Source of the DNA: Nymphaea colorata | Lineage: Eukaryota > Streptophyta > Magnoliopsida > Nymphaeales > Nymphaeaceae | Assembly (NCBI RefSeq): GCF_008831285.2 | Contig: NC_045141.1 | Coordinates: 3,350,001 to 3,414,000, forward strand | Reading direction: 5' to 3' | Length of the DNA: 64,000 nt | Notes under the pieces: model-generated | Seen by the model: only the letters and a program-made list of their open reading frames with translations | The model's database searches: none | Told to the model about the DNA's origin: nothing | Position numbers and translations under genes: made by a program | Shown: in pieces, positions 54,613 through 64,000 of the stretch | Layout of the letters: every line of letters starts with the position of its first letter | How positions within the stretch are numbered: the stretch's first letter is position 1

Positions 54613-56030
54613 CTACTTGAAATGTTCAAAGGATAATTGGCATTGCTGGGCCCATTTGAACTTGACTCTCTTTGTAAGTAATTGATTGAGTGGATAACAT
54701 TTGAGGGCTAGAATGGAAATAAATCGTTGGATTTTTTGCATCTTGCCTCGTAGGCTGCATAATTCATTCAAAGTGGTAAGAGCTGGCATGTCAATGATGG
54801 CTTTGGCTTTAGTTGAGTCTACTACGATACTTTGTTGGATTACCATGTATCCCAAGAATTTGCCTGATTCAACCTCCAAACACGCATGTTTAGGAATTCA
54901 ATCTCAACTTGTACTTGAGAAACCTATTGAAAACTTGAGTCAAAACCTCAATATGATCTTGGTGTGTCTTGGACATGACCAGGATATTATCTACATATGC
55001 TTCCATCAACTTCTGCATGTAATCATGAAATATAGTTGTCATGGGTCTTAATATGTTGCTTCTCTTAATATGTTGCTTCTGTCTTCTTCAGTCCAAATGG
55101 CATTACTTGTATAAAAAAAATGCCCCAAGGTATGGTGAATGATGTATTCGGTTGATCTTTACGAGCCAACTTGATCTAATTATAGCTAGAATATCCATTC
55201 ACAAAAGTAAACATCACGTGGTTTGTTCTACTATCAACCAGGAATTCGATATTGAGCAGAGAGTAGTCATCTTTTGGCATGTCCTTGTTGAAATCTTGAA
55301 AAGCATTTGTAGATCCAGACCTTTTGATTTTTCTTTGGTACGACTACTATGTTGGCAAGCCATTCAAGATAATTTTTGGTTCTGATAAGCTTGGCTTTGA
55401 GAGTAGATCTTCCAGCAAGTCAATATTGAGCATAGAATAGACATCTTTTGGCATCGCCTTGTTGAAATCTTGAAAAGCAATGTAGATCCAGACCTTCTGA
55501 TTTTTCTTTGAAACAACTACTATGTTGGCAAGCCATTCAGGATCAATGTTGGTTCAGATAAACTTGGCTTTGAGTAGATCTTCTAACCTTTCTTTGACAT
55601 TGTTTTCAACCCACGGATCTAATTTCCTCAATTCTTGATTGGTTAGATGACTCCTTGGTTTGGGAATTAATCTATACACCACTAGTTTTGGATCTAATTA
55701 TGGCATGTCTTCATACATTCATGTGAAAATTTCCTTGTATCTCGTGAGAAATTGAGCCAGTTATCTTTCTTCTTCTGAATCCAAATTGATTTCAATCTGT
55801 ATCATTTTTTGTAAGTTTTGTGGTTCCCATATTCACCTCCTTGGTGGGACCATTGAGCAAGGCTAGTGGTTGATCTTCTCTTTATAATTGAGGGTATAGG
55901 GTCCAGTTCTAGTTTTGCTTGTTCTAATGGTTGAATTAGTTCTTCTTATTTCCTAACATCGCAGACATGCAGATTTCTTTGCTTTCTAAACTTATACTTA
56001 ACAACCATTTTGCAAATGGGCTTAAATTCC
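54613..56030 (-). pseudogene. Giant element reverse transcriptase
   Basis: - strand pieces: YEDMP-stop-LDPKLVVYRL, WLANIVVVSKKNQKVWIY, FNKAMPKDVYSM, HDYMQKLMEAYVDNILVMSK (catalytic YVDD reads YVDN), VFNRFLKYKLRLN and GKFLGYMVIQQSIVVDSTKA followed by KAIIDMPALTTLNELCSLRG. This is Gypsy RT of Tat type. A ~174-bp stretch is duplicated within it. Numerous stops. Confidence 0.85.
55243..55590. repeat. ~174-bp tandem duplication in RT
   Basis: CATCTTTTGGCAT at 55,268 recurs at 55,442, and the following ~150 bp match with about 90 percent identity (GTAGATCCAGACCTT, CTACTATGTTGGCAAGCC). The copy repeats the RT segment around WLANIVVV and FNKAMPKD. Confidence 0.85.
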
Positions 56031-56858
56031 ATCTTCATCATGTAAAGAATAATGATGAGAAAATGGGTTGGAGATGCATTTAGTGTGGTGAAACCAATAA
56101 TGAGAAAGGAGAAAAGAGAGAGACATGGATATGATCAACATTATTGAACTTTACTAACAAATTTATGGAACACCCACTATTCCTACAGAAGTTTCAAAAA
56201 AAGACAACGAAAATGAAACAAAGACAATGATTTTCTTAGACTCCTCACTTCTTCTTGGATTGATTCTTGGCTTTGCCCTAGTTAAGCCTCCTCTTGAAAT
56301 TGAAACATGTAGTTCCTCTATGCCCAACTCTAATGTTGATAGACCTTATGATGCCATCTTCACTAGCACCCATGACTAAGTACCATTTGTATCTCATCTT
56401 GATCATTAAGTGAAATTCTTTGAATAGTCCTACAAATCATTCATACAAAGGTTTCCCTCTGATAGTTGTCTCATTGGTCCTGCAACTAAGTTTGTAGAAG
56501 GTCAAACCTTTCCATTCCACCGTATTGACTTGCTCTATAATCTCAGGTTCATTCATGCCCAAGTATCCAAGGTTGTCTTTTAGATATACTTCATGAGGAT
56601 GTTGAACACTAGGCATTTATGTTGTCCATATTAGGTGAGGCATCATAGGTTGAGGGAATCTTTCCTCGCGATTCTTGGCCAAGATATGGTGCATTTGCCA
56701 CTTCATTTGATGCATTGACGTAGGGTGGATGACACAACGTTTTCCTCATAGATCCATGGCCTTCTGAGTATATTGTAAGATGGTGGTTCATCCACTACAT
56801 AAAAAAGTATTGTATGGACAGTAAAGTTGATATGCATGTCTAGATATATCTTGCATTT
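56031..56858 (-). pseudogene. Spacer between protease and RT of the giant element
   Basis: Broken coding-like sequence: TFYKLSCRTNETTIRGKPLY near 56,460 and GHRGTTCFNFKRRLN near 56,300. No motif that I can name. It belongs to the polyprotein between protease and RT. Confidence 0.45.
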
Positions 56859-57176
56859 TCATGCTCTCTCACTCCTATCAAAGCCATGGATTGTCATATC
56901 ATCTAGTGTGTAATGCTTGTCTTTGTGGCCCAGGGCCAGGGCTTTGGCTGTCATCTCTAGGCATATATACAAGCTACTCCCTCCATCTACTAGCACATGA
57001 GGAACATTCATTATGTGAAGCCTCATCACAATATATAGTACGTGATTGTGGAATTGATGAGGCTTTAGTACATCATCATCTACAAATGTGGTTGGTACAT
57101 TCACTATGAGTGAATTGAGGGTTTGTGCCACCGTTTTGGGAGTGGTGCTGAATTTGACTTTAATTTTCTTGAGCAC
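56859..57176 (-). pseudogene. Giant element protease
   Basis: 105 open codons with VPHVLVDGGSSLYICLEMTA (aspartic protease active site; family DxGSSLNV) and MTIHGFDRSE downstream, the typical order in Tat/Ogre protease. It would cleave the polyprotein. The flap sequence is diverged. Confidence 0.75.
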
Positions 57177-57473
57177 CTACTCCATAGTAGTCTTCTGTAT
57201 AGTAGAAGTGTTGATGAGAGTTAAGACAAAAATGTTCAATGGATGTTGAGGATCAGTTGGGTTCTATTGCCAGAGAGAACTCTAGCTGATCTTCAATTTT
57301 TTTCTCTTTTTTTAACCCATTGTTGAGACACCTTGGGATGAGGCTTGGAAGCCACAAATGTCTCTTTTAACTTGTGTATGAGCTTCTTGATGGGCTTTGG
57401 CTTGTCAGCCTAAATTCTCATTGTTGTTGTTTTCCTACTAAGAGTTTGAGTAAAATTTAACGGCTTCTTGTGT

Positions 57474-58797
57474 TCAAGGTTGAATATGATCATGTTGATT
57501 AAAAGACATGTCATTTATTATTGTCATAATATTTTCACCTTGGTCTCTAAATGGATCCTTGAGGACTTTAGAAGTCATGTTGTCCTCAACTAGCAGATCT
57601 TTGTCAACATGGCCTTGAATGATATACTTGAATGCTATACAATCTTTAATGCTATGGCACAAGGCACTGTAAAATTTGCAGCAGTATCGATCTTTTTTTT
57701 TCCATTCATCTCTAATGGAATTGGCACTCATGGTAGAAATTTGTGACCTTCTACACTGAGATATCTCAAGATTTCTTCCTTCTTCTACTCTAAGAGAGTG
57801 AACTTCCTATCCCACATACAAGTAGAATGTTTCTCATTATTGTGGTAGGATTCTGATGCTTTCCCACCATCTCCCATGCCTTCGTAATTTTGTGGTTGTT
57901 GTTTTGGAAGATGGGGTTGAGCACTGGCTGAGTTCTTATTGACAAAAAAAGCATGTACCTGACTTTTATTGGATTTTCTGAATTTCCCTTCTTGTTGCTG
58001 CCACTACCCCATCCCACACCAGTTCGGAGATAGCCATTTTTTATAGCGGTCTCAAAATGCCCTATCTTTTTAGCCAAATCACAAAAAATTTTGTACTTAT
58101 GTTATACAAGAAGACGGTGGATGTGCTCTTGAAAACCCTCAAGGATCATGGTTGAAGCATGTTCTTTTGGAATCGAGTTGCAAAGTTTTAAATTTGATGT
58201 TTACTATTCTCTAAATATACTCTCTAGCAGTCTCTCTAGATTACTGGCAAAGGTTGAAGATGGTGTCAATAGTTGGCATTATAGAGAAGTTGGGTTCATA
58301 TTTCTAGATAAAAGCATTGACCATCTCATTGAAGTCTACAACTAGGTGGGGTCAAAATTTTGCAAGTATCACTGTGTTGCCTCACCCACCAAGCTCTGAG
58401 GAAAATAGATGAATAATGCATTATTGTTTTTTTGAACATTCCACATGCAACAAAAAAGATTGATAGATGAGTGTGTAAGTTTTGTATCCCCTTGAGCTTA
58501 CTGAATTTCCTTGGAAGTCCTTCAAGGTCCTCGTCATCTAGACCTTCACAAAAATCTCGCCGGAGTAGGTCATCATCCCCTTGCACTGAATCCAATGGAC
58601 TTTCTCCTCATTTCATCAATGCAAGAATGGATTTGATCTACAACGTGCCTAGTGGAGACCTTAGGTTCTTGGGCTTGAGTGGAACCGTATGAATCCTTGT
58701 GACTTGGCTTTGCTATCAGTCCTTGATTCATCATTTGCCAAATCATCTTTTGAATGGCCCGAATACGAGTAAGATCTACTTTATATGTATTCCCCAT
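57474..58797 (-). pseudogene. Giant element gag
   Basis: MGNTYKVDLTRIRAIQKMIW (58,738-58,797), LPRKFSKLKGIQNLHTHLSI, then in a second frame DFNEMVNAFI with TIDTIFNLCQ-stop-SRETAREYI (58,200-58,330), matching the capsid core of Tat-type gag. The C-terminal zinc knuckle near 57,650-57,690 reads YCCKFYSALCHSIKDCIAFK and is followed by YIIQGHVDKDLL. Several frameshifts. Confidence 0.75.
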
Positions 58798-59129
58798 CTC
58801 CTTTTGAATTTCAAGCTCTTTTCCTTTTTAGCTTGTGATCTTGTGCAAGGACTTATAGAAAATCTTTGTGACAGTTTCACTTGAAATAGTCATGTAAGTT
58901 TGACAAGAGAGACAAAAATGACATGGTTTTGAAGTTAGAGAGAAATACATGTATTTATTTGGCACATTGGAGGGGAATAAAATGTCAAAATATTATTAAA
59001 TTGTAAACATTATTCAAGACAATGACTCACTAATAATATGGAGTGTGATAAACAATTTCCCACCAATTCATATACACTCTAGGCCTAGGCACTTTCCTAT
59101 ATATATAAAGATCAATCCATGAAGACCAC

Positions 59130-59560
59130 CCTTCGGTAGCCAACCTAACTTAGATGCTTTGCCATTCTTTACTGTCCAAATCAAAACCTGTGAGTGTTCT
59201 AAAGTCTCCTCAAATTGTATAGAAATCTATCTACCTCTTGGAGAACTATGCTATGCATTGCTCTACATTATATGGGATGACAAAGAATGGGCCAAGTAGT
59301 AGAAGTGTGCCCTCATGTTTTTTTGTAGGTGTAGTAGGCTAGCTGCTGCTTTTTGTAAAAAAAAAGTCATAGGCGATGCGCTCCTCCTTCAGCTCAATTA
59401 CCATCTGCCTATATGCTTGTAATGACAAAAAGTTGTAGCCAATGAGCTTGAAAGCTCGACCCTCATGAATGATGTGCATGTAGAACCACCAGTGAAGAAA
59501 CCAAAGACAGCCCTTGGTCATGTCAAAATCTCCCATGACAAATCATTCGAGACCCCTTTA
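59130..59560 (-). pseudogene. Coding-like region upstream of gag (possible ORF1)
   Basis: 59,339-59,536 is open for 65 codons on the sense strand (MGDFDMTKGCLWFLHWWFYM start, rich in aromatic residues), and coding-like words continue to 59,130 (WSSWIDLYIY). Ogre elements carry an extra ORF of unknown function before gag; position and strand fit. I do not recognise a domain. Confidence 0.3.
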
Positions 59561-61136
59561 AAGAAATGTGCGACCAGCCAAAGAAGGTGAAAGTCACCAA
59601 GTCTTGATGTTTTCTCACAACCTGAATAGTTGTAGAATGCATAGATCTATTGTACGACAGTCTATTGGAAAAGACCAAGGGTCATGCTTGGGTGATCTGG
59701 CCCTCATGTTTTCTATTGTACCTTCAAAGTGCGTGTGAAAATGTAAGTCTGAGGAAAGTACATCTCCCTCTTTCTTGAGGTCTTAACTTCTGATGCCTGT
59801 GAGTCTATACAACAAGTCCTTGTAGTTGAGAGACTTAAAATTGGTGACAAGCTGATGATCAATTGAATCCCTATGATGTCCCACTACAGACCAAGATGTA
59901 AGTGAACACATCTAGGAGATGTGTCAACTTTCCAAGGAAAAATAAAATGTAGACATGTATGGGTTCTACCTCTCAGCCTGCTGACAATGCTACTATCTCA
60001 AGACCATAATCATCTAGGTGATGAGGGAAAACCTCCACGAACTACTCGAACTACTATGGGTACTAGCCTTGCATGAGTCCATTTGTGGGACTAGATCTAA
60101 TGCCCAAGTCACCTCCAAAAATAGAGTATAAAATGTGTCCCTAAGAGAATGTCCTGATCATGCGGCTGACAAAAATGACATGGTGAAAGTCAATGTGGAC
60201 ATATAAATGAATATGCAAAATAGATGATGGCCAGACTAGGTGATGAGATTGTACCTATCGGGGCCAACCCAACAGGAGGTTTAAATTGAAATGATAATTT
60301 TGACTTTCACAAGCTGAGGAGACCCTATGTGATGATATTGGAAAGAAAAAATTGGGTGATTTTGACACAAGAAAGCAAGGGCTCTTTTGAAAAATCCTTC
60401 TAGTTTTTTATGGAAAAATCAGTGCATAGTTTTGAATGAAGTGGAGAGACATAAACATACAATCAAGCAGATACACATTAAAATGCTCCAAACATCACTC
60501 TCTAATGACATGGCTCTACTATGTAAGTGTTTGAAATTAGCTTGGCCACCTAGAACTGGATATCTTAGGATTTCAAATCCTCAGTTATTCCATATACTAT
60601 ATATGCCTATATACTTGGACAAGAAGTCTAGAGTATGTGACCTAGACTCCTCCAAATGGGGTTCTAAAAGTTATGGCTCTTTGTTCTCCTTGATTACTCA
60701 CCAATATACCAGGCTAATGCCTTAGTACGGGTGAGGGTAGGGTCAATAGTCACCTACAATAACTTGGTCTAGCTGTTGAACCACTTGAGCTAATACATAC
60801 AGGAAATATTCCTTGATGTGATTACCGAACATGTAGGTGAGGAGAAATTTTGAAATATAAAATCACATGCAGAAACAGTTGGCTCTAATACAGTGCGGCC
60901 TAAGATGGAGGTTCAAATATGAATGAAACAAACATTGTGCCAAACAACTCCTAAATTAAGAAATGTAATATGTACTCCTTCATCTATGTGAGCATGAAAA
61001 GTCTATATCAATTCTAAGACTTAATACATATTAGAAATATATGCATACATCAAATGATGGTCCCTAGATTACTCTAAGGGTGAGACAACATTTAAAACTT
61101 AGAAAAGTATAACATTTTTGTTTAGCCGCAGTCCTA
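59561..61136 (-). other. 5' untranslated region of the giant element
   Basis: No coding signal on the sense strand. A 112-codon frame on the opposite strand (60,387-60,725) has no recognisable features. The AT content is high. Confidence 0.5.
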
Positions 61137-61156
61137 GGTCCCATCACGATTGCCGC
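61137..61156 (-). other. Probable primer-binding site of the giant element
   Basis: The sense strand reads GGCAATCGTGATGGGACC three to six bases inside the LTR end (...ATGTAAACA). It resembles, with several changes, the GGCGACTCnnCTGGGGA-type site I recall for Tat/Ogre elements. Confidence 0.4.
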
Positions 61157-61159
61157 TTT

Positions 61160-64000
61160 TGTTTACATGTAAAATTTTTCAATCTTACATGCAGACTGCA
61201 ATAAATAGGGAATCATTACCTATACTCACCATTGTTCCTTGTAAGGATTTTGAGATATGGGACCCAACATGTTGGTATGAAGTCTGACCATTCTTGGTGC
61301 TTTAATCAGAGATAATCAAACCAATAAATAAACGAAATGCTCTAATTCCTAAGCCTACATGTCGTCCAAAACCTAAAAAAGCAAACATATCTTAATTTTA
61401 AAATCACGCATGTTTTAAAATGTATGTAGATCTCAGAAATGAACTTATGAACAAGAAGAATAAAATCTTAATGTCTATCCATGCACAGATTATCATAGAT
61501 CAATGCAAATCGATGTCCTAAATCCAATATGATGTATGCAAAAACTAGGTCATATAGATTTATAATCTAGTTTTTATTAGAACTTGGGTGTATGACATGG
61601 ACTTACTAGGGAAATATGGATCTGAATACAAAAAATTGAGATCAAGATCGGAAGACTTTGTAAAATTCTTGTTCTATATTTTAAATGAGAGATGTATAAA
61701 TCAAGAATGTCATATCATGTCGATGGGAAACTTGAGTCCAAAGTACAAGGTCAGAAATCTAGTATGTTTGATCTTGTATACAAGATGGGATCTCTTAAGA
61801 TTCAAACTTTGAAAGGATAGATCTAAATCTAATGATTACATGGATTAAAATCATGTATTTGGGTCTGATTTTGTAGGAATTAATCCTAAAATTATGATTA
61901 AATACTCATTTGTTTTGAAATTTAATCCAAGATCTAAGATCTGAAATCAAAGATCTAGTATCTGAAATCTAAGATCCAAAATCTGGGTCTACAATCTGAA
62001 ATCCACAATCCTTAACTTGAGATTTGTGAATTGAGACTCGTATGTGAAATCTGATTCAAAATCCAAAATAAAAAATGCAAGATCCAAAATCTAAGACTTG
62101 AGATCCAAAAATCTAAGATCCATGATCCATAATCTAAGATCCAAAATTTAATAGTTGGGATCCAAGATGCAATATTTGAGATCCAAATCCAAGTATGTTA
62201 GAGTTAGGTTAATGTCATGATTTGGATCAAAATTAGGTTTATGATTTGAATCCAATATTTTGAATTGAGATATAAGATCCAAATAGTTAGGGATTAGTCG
62301 GTCAAATGAAGTGGTTCAGTCTTGCATTCACTGCATTTAAACCTGCATAGGGTTGGGTTGGACTGTAGTAAGTGGGTTTGGTCTTACTCTAACCATGTGA
62401 TATATGATATATATACTTCATCCATTCCATGTGAATGAGTATTTAAAGAAGTTTGATTAGACCTAGGCTGCAGACTAGGTTCATATATAGTAGGCTCTAA
62501 GACCAGTTTGAGCTGGAACTTGGAGATTTAAACTAGGATTGGATTTCATGTCAACATGGCCTAAGGTTTTTGAGATCATTTTAAACAGATTGATTTTTCA
62601 AACGTTTGAGAGAAAACTATAATCTAAAATTATTATTGTATGAGGACTAAGTTGGATTTAGGTTTCCAAATGCCTAAGCAAGTGCACACTAGGTTATACT
62701 ACTTAAGCTGATCCAATCGGGTTTCAGACAAGGGGTGCATGCGGGTGCAAGGTGGTTCAATGCATATTAAAACACAGGTGCAATGCTTGATGAAAGAAAT
62801 CACAAAAAAAGAAAAACTATATTCTATATGCATGATTTAACTAAAACTATATAAGCAAAAACATTAAATCAAAAGAATAGGGAAGAGAGGGGAATACATG
62901 ACCTCTATCTCCACCCTAAAGACATTAAAATAAATCTAATCTAGAAAATAATTATGCCAAACTAAGCAAGAAATAAACTAAACTAAACTTGCTAGAAACA
63001 AAAAGAAAACTAAACATGCTAAAACAAAAAGAAAACTAAACAAAACATGATAAAAGCAAAAATTAAACTAAACATGCATAAAGAACAAAAAAAGTAAATT
63101 GCAAAAAAAAAAAGAAAGAAGAAGAAAAGAAGGAATTACCTGAAGTTGGCACCCCTTGGTTGAGCCCACCCCCACACTAAGTCTGGTTGGATGTAGGCTG
63201 AGTGCTAATGCATCCCAAACAAAAAACTTAGACCAAGACTCTTAAAAATTTAACTTGTTTTGATCTAGACCTTTGTTTAAGTATCCAGTTGAAATTTTAC
63301 CTACCGTTTGATCTTTCTAAGGAATAGCTCAAAGTATGTAGTGCAAAGGGAGCAGTGAGATATATTTATAGGAAAGAGAAGGGTCAAACCCTTTCTCTCC
63401 ATCAATACATGTCCAAACTTATGCACACTCTTTCTCCTCTTTCAACTCAAAACCATAGGGTGAAAGAATAATTTCAATCAAACTTTGCTCAATGCAATCT
63501 AGACCAGACTTCAAATTTGATTCTGCGAAAAACCATGCACACACAGAGAAGTGCTGATTGATGCTTGATAAAGTATTCGGATTTACATCGAATGTGGAGT
63601 ATGAATGATGCGAGAATATGAAGAGAAAAATCAGTCTTTTAAACTTTATTCTAAAATTTGATATAAATAAGGAAAATAATCGTTCTAACCACATACGGAT
63701 ACTGATTTTGATTTTGTCTATGCCGAAATGCTCAGCAAAGAATTCTGCATGTTTCAAGTGCTTATGTGTGAGTTGACATTAAGCATGGAATGAGAAAATT
63801 ACAATACATTTTTGAGATATAATCTGAATTAAGCTCACATGTGGATCCTGGATCTTGTTTGAGTACCCCGTTGAAATTTTACCATCTTTTTAGGTTTTCC
63901 AAGTAATGGCTCAAAGTATGTAGTGTCAAAGGGGAGGGTGAGGCCGATTTATAGAAGACGGAAGTAGCAAACCCCTTTCCCTTCATTGATACATGACTAA
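61160..64000 (-). repeat. 5' LTR of the giant element, runs past the window end
   Basis: The 3' end in sense is at 61,160 (plus-strand TGTTTACATG). 62,070-63,430 aligns with 42,415-43,690 of the other LTR, and 61,160-61,620 with 700-1,215 in reverse. 61,870-62,200 is dominated by GATCCAAAATCTAAGA-like words. The A-rich tract 62,810-63,130 is shared with 43,080-43,370. The LTR start lies beyond 64,000. Confidence 0.7.
63270..64000. repeat. ~585-bp tandem duplication in the 5' LTR
   Basis: At about 63,855 the sequence jumps back. TTTGAGTACCCCGTTGAAAT to the window end repeats 63,272-63,420 (TTTAAGTATCCAGTTGAAAT, then GGAATAGCTCAAAGTATGTAG). The second unit is cut by the window end. The duplication starts at a different point from the 1.15-kb one in the other LTR. 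Confidence 0.7.

Larger units (their letters stand above)
42415..64000 (-). mobile_element. Giant Tat/Ogre-like Ty3/Gypsy retrotransposon
   Basis: Direct repeats at 42,415-47,450 and from 61,160 past the window end enclose 13.7 kb of internal DNA with gag, protease, RT, two RNase H domains and integrase in Gypsy order on the - strand. The 3' LTR is on the left. In sense it starts TGTAAGCACCC (47,450) and is cut at about 42,415, lacking ~0.9 kb of its 3' end. Very long LTRs, a second archaeal-type RNase H, a long 3' UTR with tandem repeats and a GGCnAnTCnnnnTGGGACC-like primer site fit the Tat clade (Ogre group). Multiple stops; LTRs roughly 80 percent identical, so old. Confidence 0.8.

Noticed and set aside
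60387-60725. 112-codon + strand frame in the giant element's 5' UTR
   Set aside because: Antisense to the element, no motif, AT-rich background.

Overview
This is plant nuclear DNA, almost certainly from a flowering plant. It is AT-rich and full of degraded Ty1/Copia and Ty3/Gypsy retrotransposons, with TA and GA/CT microsatellites, LINE pieces, a PIF/Harbinger transposon and several short inverted-repeat elements. I found no intact host gene and no convincing tRNA or rRNA gene. Every recognisable coding sequence belongs to a transposable element or is a broken fragment of a host gene (PPR, BTB-like). The species cannot be read from the sequence.

Layout. 1-1,215: a fragment of a very long LTR on the + strand; its relatives lie at 42-47 kb and 61-64 kb. 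2.6-4.7 kb: a non-coding element with inverted arms of about 200 bp. 5.56-6.70 kb: non-TE-like sequence, possibly organellar in origin. 6.8-10.56 kb: a deleted Copia on the - strand (Copia-1). 10.6-14.2 kb: eroded gene-like sequence and two short MITEs. 14,236-26,698: a PIF/Harbinger element with matching termini and a TTA target duplication. Its transposase gene (- strand) is split by a full-length Copia (Copia-2, 16,102-21,160, + strand). Its Myb/SANT-like companion gene lies at 21.7-22.5 kb, and a PPR fragment lies further inside. 27.1-29.3 kb: the 5' part of another Copia (Copia-3, - strand). 30.2-31.3 kb: LINE fragment. 31.28-31.47 kb: a small CACTA-like MITE. 32.1-33.15 kb: an element-like block with a repeated decamer. 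35.58-39.16 kb: Copia-4 (+ strand), with large deletions. 39.5-40.2 kb: a BTB-like pseudogene (- strand). 40.4-40.6 kb: a second LINE piece. 40.7-42.4 kb: Copia-5 fragment (+ strand). 42.4 kb to the window end: one giant Ty3/Gypsy element of the Tat/Ogre type on the - strand. It has LTRs of at least 5 kb, 13.7 kb of internal sequence, gag-PRO-RT-RNH-aRNH-INT in that order, a 3' untranslated region with tandem repeats, and a nested inverted-repeat element.

How the parts relate. The order of events can be partly read from the nesting. Copia-2 inserted into the Harbinger transposase gene and still has LTRs that are about 93 percent identical with no indels. It is therefore much younger than Copia-1, -3, -4 and -5 and the giant element, all of which carry deletions and many stops. 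I see no unknown biological system with a clear coding basis. The most unusual structures are the repeat architecture of the giant element (tandem repeats inside the LTR and in the 3' UTR, plus in-frame duplications in pol) and the two inverted-repeat elements whose ends abut microsatellites. All similarity statements are by-eye alignments within this window or recognition of family motifs; no search was run.
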